Positions 55,111 to 63,818 of a stretch of DNA of 64,000 bases are shown here, in pieces. Every line of letters starts with the position of its first letter. Positions within the stretch are counted from its first letter, which is position 1. The stretch is from Roseateles amylovorans. Lineage in GTDB: Bacteria > Pseudomonadota > Gammaproteobacteria > Burkholderiales > Burkholderiaceae_C. The notes below the pieces were generated by a model. It was not told the DNA's origin and searched no databases. It saw nothing but the letters and a program-made list of their open reading frames with translations. The position numbers and the translations under genes were made by a program. The stretch is taken from NCBI RefSeq assembly GCF_025398155.2, contig NZ_CP104562.2:2418001-2482000 (forward strand). The letters are read 5' to 3'.

Positions 55111-56192
55111 CGCGGGCCTCCAGCGGCAGCGTTGCTCTGGATGCCGCTCTGCATCTCGAATGCGGTGGCGAAGAAGCCCAGCATCATGAAGCCCAGGGTC
55201 AGGCCAGCGATGGCCATCAGCAACCCGTTGAGCTTGGCGGCCGAGGCGCCAATGCTGCGATCGATGCGATCGATGGATCCCACACCGATCTTGACGAAGG
55301 CGGCGACCGGGTCACGCCGCTCCGAGGCGTCCTGCACACGATCTTCCATGGCGCGGTTCAGCACGCCGGTGGCGAATGCCTGTCCGAACTGGGTGGATTG
55401 CTCGCTCGAGAGTCGGGAAAGAATCTGGCGCAAATGCCAACGCATCCACGGCGAGCTGAAACGGGCGGCCCGCTCCAGCGATGAGCGAAGCGACACGCCG
55501 GTGCGCATCAGGGACGAAATCGACACAATCAGCATCGATCCGGAGAAGTCGCGGTAAAGGCTGTAGGGGGCACGGCGGTCCAGCCACCGCCGAACGGGCC
55601 CCTGCCATCTCGGCAGCGAGTAGCCAAAGGCCACGATCAACCCGACGATGCTCAACGCGATGAACAGTCCGTAGTGGCTGATGGTGGTGGAGACCCCATA
55701 CAGGACCCGGCCGATCCACGGCCATTTCTCGGGGGGCATCAGTTCGGCCAGCACGGGCACGGCGAAGAGCGAGAAACCGGTCAGCAGCGCCGCGAACATG
55801 ATCAGCAGGATCGTCGGATACGCAATGGCCTTGCGCATGGTCAGGAACATCTTGTCGACCTTCTCGACGGTGTCCGACATGAAATACAGACCGCGGGACA
55901 AGGTCGCGTCCCCGCTGCCCTGGATCGCATCGATCATGATCAGTTCCGCTTCCGGAACAATGCCGACGAGCGCCTGCGACAGCGAGCCGCCCATCACGTT
56001 TCGGAGCATGTTGCGATACAGGATCGCATCGCCGCGCGAGCGTTGCCGTGCGCGGCTTTCATACTTGCGAAGAATGGTGAACAGCGGCACCTTGTCCTCC
56101 AGGGCGCTGGCGAGGTCGTAATAGAAATCGGCCCGCCGAGCACGGAGTTGTCGTGCGGCATTCCAGGCCAGGAACCAGTCGATGATGAGCAT
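55107..56192 (-). CDS. pilR: type II secretion F-domain inner-membrane platform, PilR-like
   Basis: Polytopic inner-membrane protein of 361 residues on which the pilus ATPase acts, homologous to GspF/PilC and R64 PilR. Membrane segments are visible near residues 130-158 (ILLIMFAALLTGFSLFAVPV), 182-203 (GLFIALSIVGLIVAFGYSLP) and 320-345 (GLLMAIAGLTLGFMMLGFF). The cytoplasmic F-domains lie between them. The stop overlaps the transglycosylase start and the ATPase gene ends ten bases upstream. The symbol follows the IncI pil naming, not the PilR response regulator. Confidence 0.9.
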   Translation of the reverse strand: MLIIDWFLAWNAARQLRARRADFYYDLASALEDKVPLFTILRKYESRARQRSRGDAILYRNMLRNVMGGSLSQALVGIVPEAELIMIDAIQGSGDATLSRGLYFMSDTVEKVDKMFLTMRKAIAYPTILLIMFAALLTGFSLFAVPVLAELMPPEKWPWIGRVLYGVSTTISHYGLFIALSIVGLIVAFGYSLPRWQGPVRRWLDRRAPYSLYRDFSGSMLIVSISSLMRTGVSLRSSLERAARFSSPWMRWHLRQILSRLSSEQSTQFGQAFATGVLNRAMEDRVQDASERRDPVAAFVKIGVGSIDRIDRSIGASAAKLNGLLMAIAGLTLGFMMLGFFATAFEMQSGIQSNAAAGGPR

Positions 56193-56202
56193 GGGAAAGC
56201 CG

Positions 56203-57927
56203 TCAATCCTTGGTCAGTGACTTCGCCAACTGAGCGGCGTTGCCAAAGGTTCGTTCGAAATAGAAGGGATCCACCCGCCCTTGCGCAATGTCGAAAAGCA
56301 CGTGACCCCACGCCTCCTTGCCGTCCATGTCGGGGTCGTTGAATGGCGACTTCAACCGACTGCGCCAGTAGCGTCGTGCCTCCAGGTCCCGGCGCTGCTG
56401 CAACAGCTCCAGCATCTGCAGGTCAGGGACGATCACCTCAGCGCCCACCTTCAGGCCCATCGTGCCGTTGCGGGTGCTGCCCGCGTAATCGATGCCGGGC
56501 TTGCGGCAGCGCTGGCAACCATGGTCGCTGGCGCAGAACAGGCGTGAGGTGTCCAGGCCGAATCCCTGGGCGTAGGTTTGCAGTTCGTCGGCCGTCAGCA
56601 CTTGCGATGCCGGCACCTTGCAGTGCTCGCAATTCAGCGGAACCAGGACCTGGTAGACGAGCGCCGAGATGAACTCCGGGTTGCAGAGATCCTCGCGGCT
56701 CAAGCCGACATTTGGTGAGGCCAGACGGTTGATGACGCCCAAGGCCGAGGTGGCATGCACGGTCGACAGGATCTTGTGGCCGGTCTGAATGGCCACCTGG
56801 GCCATGTTGGCCGACAGAGAGTCGCGGATCTCACCGAACAGGCCGACATCCGGATCCATCCGCAGGAAGGACAACATTGCGCCGTGGAATGGATTGGTGC
56901 CGACGGCGGTGTCGGCGGCCCGCTGGATCGACAGATGGGTGACGCCGCTCATTTCGTATTCGACGGGGTCTTCGATCGTGATGAGCTTGCGCGAGCCCTG
57001 CCGGGTGAGCTGCGCCATCATGGTGTTGAGGGTCGTGGTCTTTCCGGATCCGGTCACGCCGGCCACGAAGATGCCACCCCAGGCCGAGCTGAGCGCGTCC
57101 TGAAGACGTTCCGTCTGCCAGTCGGTGTAGCCCAGCCGGTCCAGCGTGAGCAAGCGCGTGCGGGATTCGCTGTTGGACCTGAGGATGCGCATCACCACAT
57201 CCAAGCCCCCGACGGCGGGGTGGCTCTGATAGCGCAGGGTGAGTCGCTGATCCGATAAGTCGACCGGGATCATGGCGGCTTGCGGTACCCCGACATTGAA
57301 GGCAACTTCGCTGCGTGAGCGGTCTTCGGCCAACACGGTGTAGGCCGCAGACACGCCATCCATGACGATGCGCGAGGGGAAGCTGCCCAGGTTGCGCATC
57401 AGCCCGTCCAGTCGGACCCGGGCACGCGCCATGTTGCCGCGCACTTCAAGGTGCAAGTCACTGGCGCCGGCCAGGACGCAGCGGTGAATCACGCCGCGAA
57501 ACCACTCCAGCGGCGACGAGTTCGCCACCATGTCTTCAATTTCGCGCTCGCTCTCCGCCTCACGATCGGCGGTGCTGGCGCCACGGTTCTCATGCCGGTA
57601 GGCGATCAGGTCGAAGATCTCAGGTTCGGCCGTCACATAGCCAGCGAACTCCAGTCCCAGTTGCCGTCCGCCCTGGACCAAGTGGTACCAGACCGGGCTG
57701 TGGAGTTCGTCGGTGGACGAGACGATCATGAATCGCTGCCCCGCCAAGCCCAACGCCATCAGCTTGTTCTGCTTCGCCCGTGGGACTTTGAGTTCCTTGC
57801 CCAGGTCGCGTCCCACGAGCGTGTCTGCCACCACCGAGATGACGCGGTCGAATGCCGGCAATTGGGCGTAGTCGCTCACATGGCGGTTGGGTGATGGAGC
57901 GGATTCCGCTGGAACGGCATCGGACAT
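56203..57927 (-). CDS. pilQ: type IVb pilus assembly ATPase, PilQ-like (GspE family)
   Basis: A 574-residue cytoplasmic ATPase that drives pilin assembly, related to R64 PilQ. It has ASDLHLEVRG near residues 155-164, Walker A GVTGSGKTTT at 290-299, the Asp-box ITIEDPVEYEM at 317-327, Walker B DPDVGLFGEIRDS near 358-370 and the His-box STVHATSALG. Cysteine pairs NCEHC and GCQRC near 450-490 form a likely zinc site. The frame is open to 58113, but that part is Arg-rich and encoded by a 10-bp repeat region; ATG 57927 gives the natural start MSDAVPAES. The name is the IncI one, not the PilQ secretin. Confidence 0.93.
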   Translation of the reverse strand: MSDAVPAESAPSPNRHVSDYAQLPAFDRVISVVADTLVGRDLGKELKVPRAKQNKLMALGLAGQRFMIVSSTDELHSPVWYHLVQGGRQLGLEFAGYVTAEPEIFDLIAYRHENRGASTADREAESEREIEDMVANSSPLEWFRGVIHRCVLAGASDLHLEVRGNMARARVRLDGLMRNLGSFPSRIVMDGVSAAYTVLAEDRSRSEVAFNVGVPQAAMIPVDLSDQRLTLRYQSHPAVGGLDVVMRILRSNSESRTRLLTLDRLGYTDWQTERLQDALSSAWGGIFVAGVTGSGKTTTLNTMMAQLTRQGSRKLITIEDPVEYEMSGVTHLSIQRAADTAVGTNPFHGAMLSFLRMDPDVGLFGEIRDSLSANMAQVAIQTGHKILSTVHATSALGVINRLASPNVGLSREDLCNPEFISALVYQVLVPLNCEHCKVPASQVLTADELQTYAQGFGLDTSRLFCASDHGCQRCRKPGIDYAGSTRNGTMGLKVGAEVIVPDLQMLELLQQRRDLEARRYWRSRLKSPFNDPDMDGKEAWGHVLFDIAQGRVDPFYFERTFGNAAQLAKSLTKD

Positions 57928-58285
57928 GATGGTGAGGAGGCGGTTGGCGTGGCGGGGTGGGGCGCATCGACGCAGAAAGGCCGGATGCACGGGGTAATGC
58001 GCACGGAGGCGCACGGAGGCGCACGGAAGCGCACGGAAGCGCACGGACAGGACGCGGGACCAGACGAATCTTGACGAAAGGGGCTTTGACCGGAGAGATC
58101 GATGGGCCGTCATGGAGCGCCCCTTACGGATCAGCGATCAGCCAATAGCCCCTCGCCTTCAGCTGAACGGCGAAAACCAATGACGGTGACCTTCACGCGG
58201 TCGGCATGCATCAGCGATGGGAGGCTGGATTGGCCGATTTCTGATTCGATGCGGCATCCATCGGTGCGTCTTCGGCTGGTACGCG
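57928..58285. other. gap between pilP and pilQ
   Basis: About 360 bases in an otherwise compact operon. It contains the 10-bp tandem repeat at 58001-58050. Open frames here have no family features. An internal promoter is possible but not visible with confidence. Confidence 0.45.
58001..58050. repeat. 10-bp tandem repeat, 4.5 copies
   Basis: GCACGGAGGC twice, GCACGGAAGC twice, then GCACGGACAG, in the pilP-pilQ gap upstream of the ATPase start. Confidence 0.9.
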
Positions 58286-58990
58286 TCATGGCGAGCTTCG
58301 CCCGTTCGTGGCAAGGCCGTTACCGTCGAACGGAAGCTGGGCCGCGCGCAAGGCCGAAGCGGGCAGCGTGGCACCGCTCAGCGCCGAACCCGCTGCCGAA
58401 GGGAAGGGGTAATTGGAGACGGGGGTGCCTCGCTGCGGCGGTGCCAGGGTCAAGGTCTGTGGCAGTCGCTTGGCGCGGCGGACATCGTGACGGAGCGACA
58501 GCGTGACGCCGTCGTCCTGGATCGATTGCACTTGCCACGGACCGATGGCGTCGTTGGACGACCGCTTGCTGTCAACATGGTAGATCTGGCCGCCGAAATA
58601 GATCTCTGCATGCAGTCGCTTGTCGACACCCGACAGTGACCAGATCTGAGGGAGCTCCTCTGCGGAAGGGGCGCTCGGTCGATGCGCGCCGTCCTCGGCT
58701 GGCGGGGCGGGGGGGGCGACGACCGGGGGCTGGACGGCGTCCGTGCCCAGCATGCGGCGGGCCGCGGCGTCCAGCTCAGCCGCCTTCTTGCGCCGAGCGG
58801 CATCGATGACTTGCTGCATCGAGGCGGATGCAGGCTCGTACTGCGTGCCAGAGGCCGGTTCGGTTTGCGCGATCGATACGCCAGGTCCAATCAGCAGGAT
58901 GGCGCCGACCGCCAACAGCACGGCGCTGTACGTCCGGTTGGCATGAGCGCCGAGCGCTTGGGCGGTCTCAGTATGGTTTACCTTTGGCAT
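58286..58990 (-). CDS. pilP: type IV pilus biogenesis protein PilP (IncI type)
   Basis: A 234-residue protein with a hydrophobic N-terminal segment at about 21-42 (YSAVLLAVGAILLIGPGVSI) and a periplasmic part. The central region IYFGGQIYHVDSKRS to LRHDVRRAKRLPQTLTL resembles the small beta-domain of PilP proteins that couple the inner-membrane complex to the secretin. Identity rests on this layout and on the pilO-pilP-pilQ order. The start overlaps the end of pilO by 23 bases, a longer overlap than elsewhere in the operon. Confidence 0.78.
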   Translation of the reverse strand: MPKVNHTETAQALGAHANRTYSAVLLAVGAILLIGPGVSIAQTEPASGTQYEPASASMQQVIDAARRKKAAELDAAARRMLGTDAVQPPVVAPPAPPAEDGAHRPSAPSAEELPQIWSLSGVDKRLHAEIYFGGQIYHVDSKRSSNDAIGPWQVQSIQDDGVTLSLRHDVRRAKRLPQTLTLAPPQRGTPVSNYPFPSAAGSALSGATLPASALRAAQLPFDGNGLATNGRSSP

Positions 58991-60425
58991 AGATGCTTCC
59001 AGAGAGGGTGTAGGTGACCTGGCCGGCCGACAGCTGGACCGTCAGGTTGTCCGGCACAGCGGTGTCGGGGAGGTCGATGGACGGAAGTGACCAGATGTTG
59101 TCGACCAGTCGCCACTCCATCGAGACCACCGGTCGTTTCACGACCTTGATGTCCCGCACTTGTGGTGGGCCGAACAACTGACCGGGCCTCAGGGTGGTGC
59201 TGGTGCTGCCGCCACCGCCTGAGGCCACCAAGGTCAGGTCCTGCAGTCGACTGCCCCACAACGTGGTTGCGTCCTTCTCCAGCGGCAGGTGTTCACGCTG
59301 CAGCGAGGGCAGGGTCGGTAGGGCGCCGGACGCGGCCGATGCGAGTGCTCGGGGCACCTGGACCGGATGCCGGGTGGTAATGGCCGACTTCAACAGGTCG
59401 CCATCTTGGCCGCCACCCGCGCTGGACAGTGCGGAGCCGGTGGCCTTGGCATCGAAGTCGTTGAAATTGCCGTAGTTGCGGTGCCAGGTGGCCAGGCATT
59501 CCTGTGAGACCCGGGTGCATTCCACCCGTTGCAGGGTCCATCCCTCTCGGGATAGCGGAAGTCCCTGAAGAATGCCGCGCCAGCTTGACAGCAAGGCATT
59601 GCCCGGCTGCCCCATCGAGGCCAGCATCGAATCAATCTTGTTCTCGTAGATCCGGTTGGGATCGTTCTCGTAGGCCTGGCGAGCGGCAGCCTCATCCTTG
59701 AGGCGTTGCTGATGCTGCTTCCACAGCATGCCGCCGACCGAGCCGCCCACCACGAGCGCGGCCATCGTGCCACCAACCACGGTACGGATCAGGGCCCGGT
59801 TGATCAGCGGTCGAACCAGCGAGGCGGCCTCCGGCATCTCGAACATGGCGTTCAGCTGCAGGGATTCCGCATTCGCGATCTGGTCGGTCAGGTTGGTGGC
59901 GAGCCGAACGTTTTGATCGATGTGAATTTCACGGAATTCGCGCAACAGGCCGAGCGCCGCATCCAGGCTGTTCAGCAAGCGGTCGAAGCCGGGAACCGGA
60001 CGGCGGTCCATCAAGCCGATGAATGCCACCTGCTTGCCGATGCCGATCACACAGGCTTCGGCGCCGCCAGAAGAGAAGCGTTCGATCAGGAGCACCACCG
60101 CCGAATGCGGACGCCCCGGGCCCGCTTGAATGCCTTTGGCCAGGCCGACCAAGCGTCCGTCGGGAAGCATGGCGGCATAGTTGTAGCCAATCTTGCGCGC
60201 TCGCTGCAGCTCGGGGCCGGGCGCTGAAGCGTCTTCGACCGGGCTCCAATCCAGATCAAAGGCCAGGCGAACACCTGCCACCGTGGCGGTGCGGGCCACC
60301 GACCCCGGCCCATGGCCGGGTGCCCGCGGATCATCGGCATCGCCCGCTGCGTCAGCGCCCCGCGGCGGATCACCGCGTGGACGGTCGCGGCGACCGCGGC
60401 CAAACAGCTTGGTCAAGGTGAACAT
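58968..60425 (-). CDS. pilO: pilin accessory protein PilO (IncI PilO2 type)
   Basis: A 485-residue bitopic protein. The cytoplasmic N-terminal half (residues 1-210) has an actin-like or nucleotide-domain-like look, with ARKIGYNYAAMLPDGRLVGL and GGAEACVIGIGKQVAFIG; a membrane helix lies near 215-236 (VVGGTMAALVVGGSVGGMLW), then a coiled segment and a periplasmic domain to the end. This matches the PilO2 family of thin-pilus systems rather than type IVa PilO. It is two bases upstream-adjacent to the secretin gene and overlaps pilP. The N-terminus has a Gly/Asp/Arg-rich stretch (residues 8-45). Confidence 0.83.
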   Translation of the reverse strand: MFTLTKLFGRGRRDRPRGDPPRGADAAGDADDPRAPGHGPGSVARTATVAGVRLAFDLDWSPVEDASAPGPELQRARKIGYNYAAMLPDGRLVGLAKGIQAGPGRPHSAVVLLIERFSSGGAEACVIGIGKQVAFIGLMDRRPVPGFDRLLNSLDAALGLLREFREIHIDQNVRLATNLTDQIANAESLQLNAMFEMPEAASLVRPLINRALIRTVVGGTMAALVVGGSVGGMLWKQHQQRLKDEAAARQAYENDPNRIYENKIDSMLASMGQPGNALLSSWRGILQGLPLSREGWTLQRVECTRVSQECLATWHRNYGNFNDFDAKATGSALSSAGGGQDGDLLKSAITTRHPVQVPRALASAASGALPTLPSLQREHLPLEKDATTLWGSRLQDLTLVASGGGGSTSTTLRPGQLFGPPQVRDIKVVKRPVVSMEWRLVDNIWSLPSIDLPDTAVPDNLTVQLSAGQVTYTLSGSIYAKGKPY

Positions 60426-60426
60426 C

Positions 60427-62283
60427 TCAGTTTTCCGAGAGACGAGGCGTGATGAGGATCACCGTGCCCTGCTTGGCGCGCGCGCCTCGCTTGGCAATCG
60501 GAAGGAGGCCGCGGACGATGTCGGTGTCGTCAGCCTGGCTTTGTTCCCGCTCATAGCCGATCAGGACCAGGGTTTGGCCGGCGGGGACGCTGGTGCGCTG
60601 CAGGGAAGAGAAGCTGACCGTGTCCGGCAGCTGGATCGACTGCGAGGTGGTGCCGGTGCCGCTGGTGAAAGACTTGAGTTCACGCAGTTCACTGACCTGC
60701 ATCACGGTTTGCAGCAGGATGCGGTTCGAGTCGAGGATCACTGGCAGGATCATCAGGCCCAGCCCGGTGGAGATGGAGCCAGGCACCAGAGAACCTGGGG
60801 TGGTGATGCCGGTGGTGGCATTGACGGTCGCTGCTGTGGTCTGCCTCACGTAGGAGCGTGTCTGCAGGGAGCCCACCGGGACCGGCATGCGGTTGGTGGT
60901 CGTGACCACACTGGAGTAGGAGGTGGCCACCTTGCCGTACTCCTGCAGGGACTCAGCCATCAGCCTGCTGGGCGAGTCGCGTGAACTCGAGGGTGCCAGG
61001 ATGAAGGACAGCGAGCCAGGCGTATTGCCGGAAAGCGCGCCCCCGCCTTGCGGGCCCGTCAGGGTGAGCTGATTGCCATTGAGCTTGCCCAGCACGGCCT
61101 GCCAGTTGATGCCGTTGCTGTACTGATCCGACAGGTTGACCTGAAGGACTTCCACCTCCAGCGCCACCTGGCGCAGCAGGTTGACGTTGATCTCCTTCAA
61201 GAAGGTCTCGACCCGCTCGACATTGGTCAGTGCATCGGTCACGGTGACCAGGCCGGAGCGCGGGTCGACCTGCAACTGAGCGCGCGCAGAGAGCATCCCT
61301 TTGAGCGAATCGGTCAGGCCGGCCCAGTAGTTGCTGTCCGTCTCGAAGTCGATCTTGAGCGAGCCGGTGTTGCTGCTGTTGCCGCCGCCACCGCCACTGC
61401 CACCACCACCACTTCCGCCGCTGTCACCGCCGCCTCCACCATTGTTGGAGCCAAACACGTCCAGGCTGCCTGTGGTCTTGAGTCCGTTCGGCAGCGCCTT
61501 GACCATGATGGAGCGGGTGACCAGTCGCGAAAACACGATCTTGCCGCCGGCGTATTCCCATTGGAGGCCGGCACGGGTGGCGACCAGATTGAGCAGACCT
61601 GCGAGCGGGCCGGAGTAGTCCAGCTCGATGGAGTTCTGCAACTCCTGGGCTGAGATCGCCAGCGTACTCGCGCCGGCCATCGCCGCGAGTCGGGCGCTGG
61701 CGGTCTGGAGATCGTCAGTGCGAGCCTGCGCCGACTGCGTGGCCGCATTCAGGCCGCCGGGTGCATAGTCGCTGGCACTGTTCAGTGCATCGGGCGTCAT
61801 GATCACCGGGATGTCGATCAGGCGGGAGATGAGCTCCGCGACAGTCACCAAGGACTGCCGACCGGGATAGCGCAACGTGACGTTGCCAATGTGCGTCGGG
61901 AGGCTCGCTGCGCGTTGCAACGGGATCGAGTGCCGCGCGAAACGCGGGGCGATGTCGGCCGTGACCATCGGCGGCAAGGCTTGGGGCTGCCGGGCGTGGG
62001 TCTGGAATTCGGCGGAGCGTTGCTGGGCCGTGTGGTAATCGTCCTGGGCCAGGCGGGTACTCTGTACCGCGCAGCCGCTCACCGCAATCCATGACGCGAG
62101 CGATGCCACTTTGGCGAAGGTCTGTGTCACCTTGGCCACGGGGCTGCCCAATGCCGGGCGCTGGTGTGCCAAGGGGAGCGTCGCACCGAAGGCCGGGTTG
62201 GCAGCGTTCACGGCGCAAGCCGAATGGGCCGAGGCGTGGCGGGGTGATTGGAGGCGGGAGCGAAGGGGCGAGAAGGGGGTCAT
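60427..62283 (-). CDS. pilN: outer-membrane lipoprotein secretin PilN
   Basis: Secretin pore of a type IVb pilus, homologous to R64 PilN and BfpB. The 618-residue product has a lipobox-like AVSGC with Cys71 after a hydrophobic stretch, an N-domain (VTVAELISRLIDIPVIMT), a glycine-rich spacer near 278-302, and the C-terminal secretin domain with VALEVEVLQVNLSDQYSNGI and the closing GQTLVLIGYEREQSQ and ILITPRLSEN. The ATG at 62283 overlaps the upstream stop (ATGA). A GTG at 62139 (VAKVTQTFAKVASL) would give a shorter, more normal lipoprotein signal of 22 residues, so the start needs checking. Confidence 0.92.
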   Translation of the reverse strand: MTPFSPLRSRLQSPRHASAHSACAVNAANPAFGATLPLAHQRPALGSPVAKVTQTFAKVASLASWIAVSGCAVQSTRLAQDDYHTAQQRSAEFQTHARQPQALPPMVTADIAPRFARHSIPLQRAASLPTHIGNVTLRYPGRQSLVTVAELISRLIDIPVIMTPDALNSASDYAPGGLNAATQSAQARTDDLQTASARLAAMAGASTLAISAQELQNSIELDYSGPLAGLLNLVATRAGLQWEYAGGKIVFSRLVTRSIMVKALPNGLKTTGSLDVFGSNNGGGGGDSGGSGGGGSGGGGGNSSNTGSLKIDFETDSNYWAGLTDSLKGMLSARAQLQVDPRSGLVTVTDALTNVERVETFLKEINVNLLRQVALEVEVLQVNLSDQYSNGINWQAVLGKLNGNQLTLTGPQGGGALSGNTPGSLSFILAPSSSRDSPSRLMAESLQEYGKVATSYSSVVTTTNRMPVPVGSLQTRSYVRQTTAATVNATTGITTPGSLVPGSISTGLGLMILPVILDSNRILLQTVMQVSELRELKSFTSGTGTTSQSIQLPDTVSFSSLQRTSVPAGQTLVLIGYEREQSQADDTDIVRGLLPIAKRGARAKQGTVILITPRLSEN

Positions 62284-62795
62284 CGACGATCTCCGTCCAG
62301 CATGTAGCGCTTCACGCGGACGACACGTGTGTTGGGGTTGATCAGGGCTTGGACGGGATAGTCCGTTTCGCGCAGCGAGTTCATTGCTTCTTCCAGCACC
62401 TGGGTGAAGTTGCCTTGCAAGGTCACCTGGGCATCGATGGCGAAGTCGCGATCAGCTTCCCAAACCAGTTGCCAACCGGCGATGCGGGTCCAGCGCAGCA
62501 GGGTTTGGCGGAAAGTCTGATCCGCCAGTTCGACGGTCCATTCGCCTGAGCTTTCGGCGCGCAATGTCTTTAACAGGACCTCGTCTCCGTCAGCAGCGAC
62601 GGAAGCAGGGACGCGCGCACGAGGAGTGCGGACCCATTCGACTTCGGCGTAGCCGCGCGGCTCTGGCGGAGTGGTCGCGTGAGGAGCGGAGGTCGATGCC
62701 GCCTTGGCGGCCGGGTTCGGGGTTGCGTTCGCGGCCCGCGTTGCCAATGGAACCGTGGCTAGCGTCGCCAGCAGCAGGAGATGGAGGTTCTTCAT
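62280..62795 (-). CDS. pilL: TcpQ/PilL-like pilus periplasmic protein
   Basis: A 171-residue exported protein with a clean signal peptide ending near residue 22 (LLLLATLATVPLATRAAN). The C-terminal half (about 85-165) has the TcpQ-type pattern TFRQTLLRWTRIAGWQLVWE followed by LQGNFTQVLEEAMNSL and ALINPNTRVVRV, a fold that assists secretin localisation in toxin-coregulated and IncI pili. R64 PilL is longer, so this is a short version. It precedes the secretin gene with a four-base overlap. Confidence 0.82.
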   Translation of the reverse strand: MKNLHLLLLATLATVPLATRAANATPNPAAKAASTSAPHATTPPEPRGYAEVEWVRTPRARVPASVAADGDEVLLKTLRAESSGEWTVELADQTFRQTLLRWTRIAGWQLVWEADRDFAIDAQVTLQGNFTQVLEEAMNSLRETDYPVQALINPNTRVVRVKRYMLDGDRR

Positions 62796-62849
62796 GGAAT
62801 AGCTGCGCCCGACCGGCGATATCGCCGGTCGGGCAAAGGTAGTTTGGAG

Positions 62850-63482
62850 TTAGAGCACGATCAGTGCGTTGATGGTGCGAGTGCCTGCTCCGGCTTGGCA
62901 GTTGTCCACGAGCTTGGCGAGGTCGATGCCAGAGTTGGCCTGGATGGCTTTGACGACGATCTTGTCATCAGGCGCGCCGTCGACGACTGCCTCGGCAACG
63001 GTGTCGTCCACCCAAATGCCTCGGGCCAACGGCGCCAGGCCATTGGCAATGGTGGCGCACATGTTGGAAGGAATCTGAGTCATGCGGACCACATAGCCTC
63101 GGCCAGCTTCGACTTCGCCAATTTTGGCGTTCACACCCAGGGTGAAGATGTTGCCGCCGAAGGAGTTCGTCACAGCGGCTTTGCCGCTCTCCCACTTCAC
63201 GGAGGACTCCGGGAAAGCGCCCAGGGCCGCTGCCTGGGTGGTCGACAGGGTGGGCAGGCCTTTGCTGTTGCTCAGGGCCCCCAGCAGGGCTGCGTTGATG
63301 CGCGGCACATCGGCCAGCAGCGCATTGGCGCGGTTGTTGGCCAGGATGCGTTGCACGCCGATCAGCGAGCCGACGATGACAACGGAGACGATGGCCAGAG
63401 CAATCGACAGTTCAACCAGGCTGTAGCCGCGCTGGCGTGTCGATGCCGAACGGGCTCGTGCGAAGGGTTGGAAGGACTTCAT
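62850..63482 (-). CDS. pilS: type IVb prepilin, PilS-like
   Basis: Probable main pilin. The 210-residue prepilin has a 19-residue basic leader (MKSFQPFARARSASTRQRG), a class III cleavage site G-YSLVE with Glu at +5, and a long hydrophobic helix (LSIALAIVSVVIVGSLIGV). Two cysteines near the C-terminus (SNMCATI and VDNCQAG) can form the disulfide loop. The mature residue 1 would be Tyr, which is uncommon; R64 PilS begins with Trp. ATG 63482 has GGAG nine bases upstream. It is the first gene of the operon. No prepilin peptidase is in the cluster. Confidence 0.88.
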   Translation of the reverse strand: MKSFQPFARARSASTRQRGYSLVELSIALAIVSVVIVGSLIGVQRILANNRANALLADVPRINAALLGALSNSKGLPTLSTTQAAALGAFPESSVKWESGKAAVTNSFGGNIFTLGVNAKIGEVEAGRGYVVRMTQIPSNMCATIANGLAPLARGIWVDDTVAEAVVDGAPDDKIVVKAIQANSGIDLAKLVDNCQAGAGTRTINALIVL

Positions 63483-63818
63483 GCGAAACAGCTCCAAAGA
63501 AAGTGATAGGTGGGGGAGCAGGGCGGACTGGGTCGATGGATGGACCTATGAACCGTTCCCGCCTCTCGGCTGCCGTGATCAGCAGCGCGAGCCGTATCGT
63601 AGGGTTTCATCTGATAAATGTGATTCCTGAGAAATTGCAAAACTGATACTGAGGTGTTGTCAGAGAGGGGCCTGTCAAAGTCGGATGTCCCCAATCGAAG
63701 AGGTGGCCGTGCGGTGGGCATCGCTCGCCATGCGGATGGTTCTGCCAGGCCCGTACCCGCTCGAGGCGGGCGCGATGGCTGTCTCGGGCAGTCAGTGGGG
63801 CTGCGCCACAATGTGTGC
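63483..63818. other. divergent gap between pilS and ligA
   Basis: About 335 bases. An A/T-richer patch at about 63595-63665 is the likely pilus-operon promoter area; on the - strand TTGCAA is followed 16 bases later by TTTATC, a weak pair. The right end lies just before ligA and marks the edge of the 24-kb segment. Confidence 0.4.

Noticed and set aside
57928..58113. N-terminal extension of pilQ to 58113
   Set aside because: The added residues are Arg-rich and partly encoded by the 10-bp repeat; the family-like N-terminus starts at 57927.
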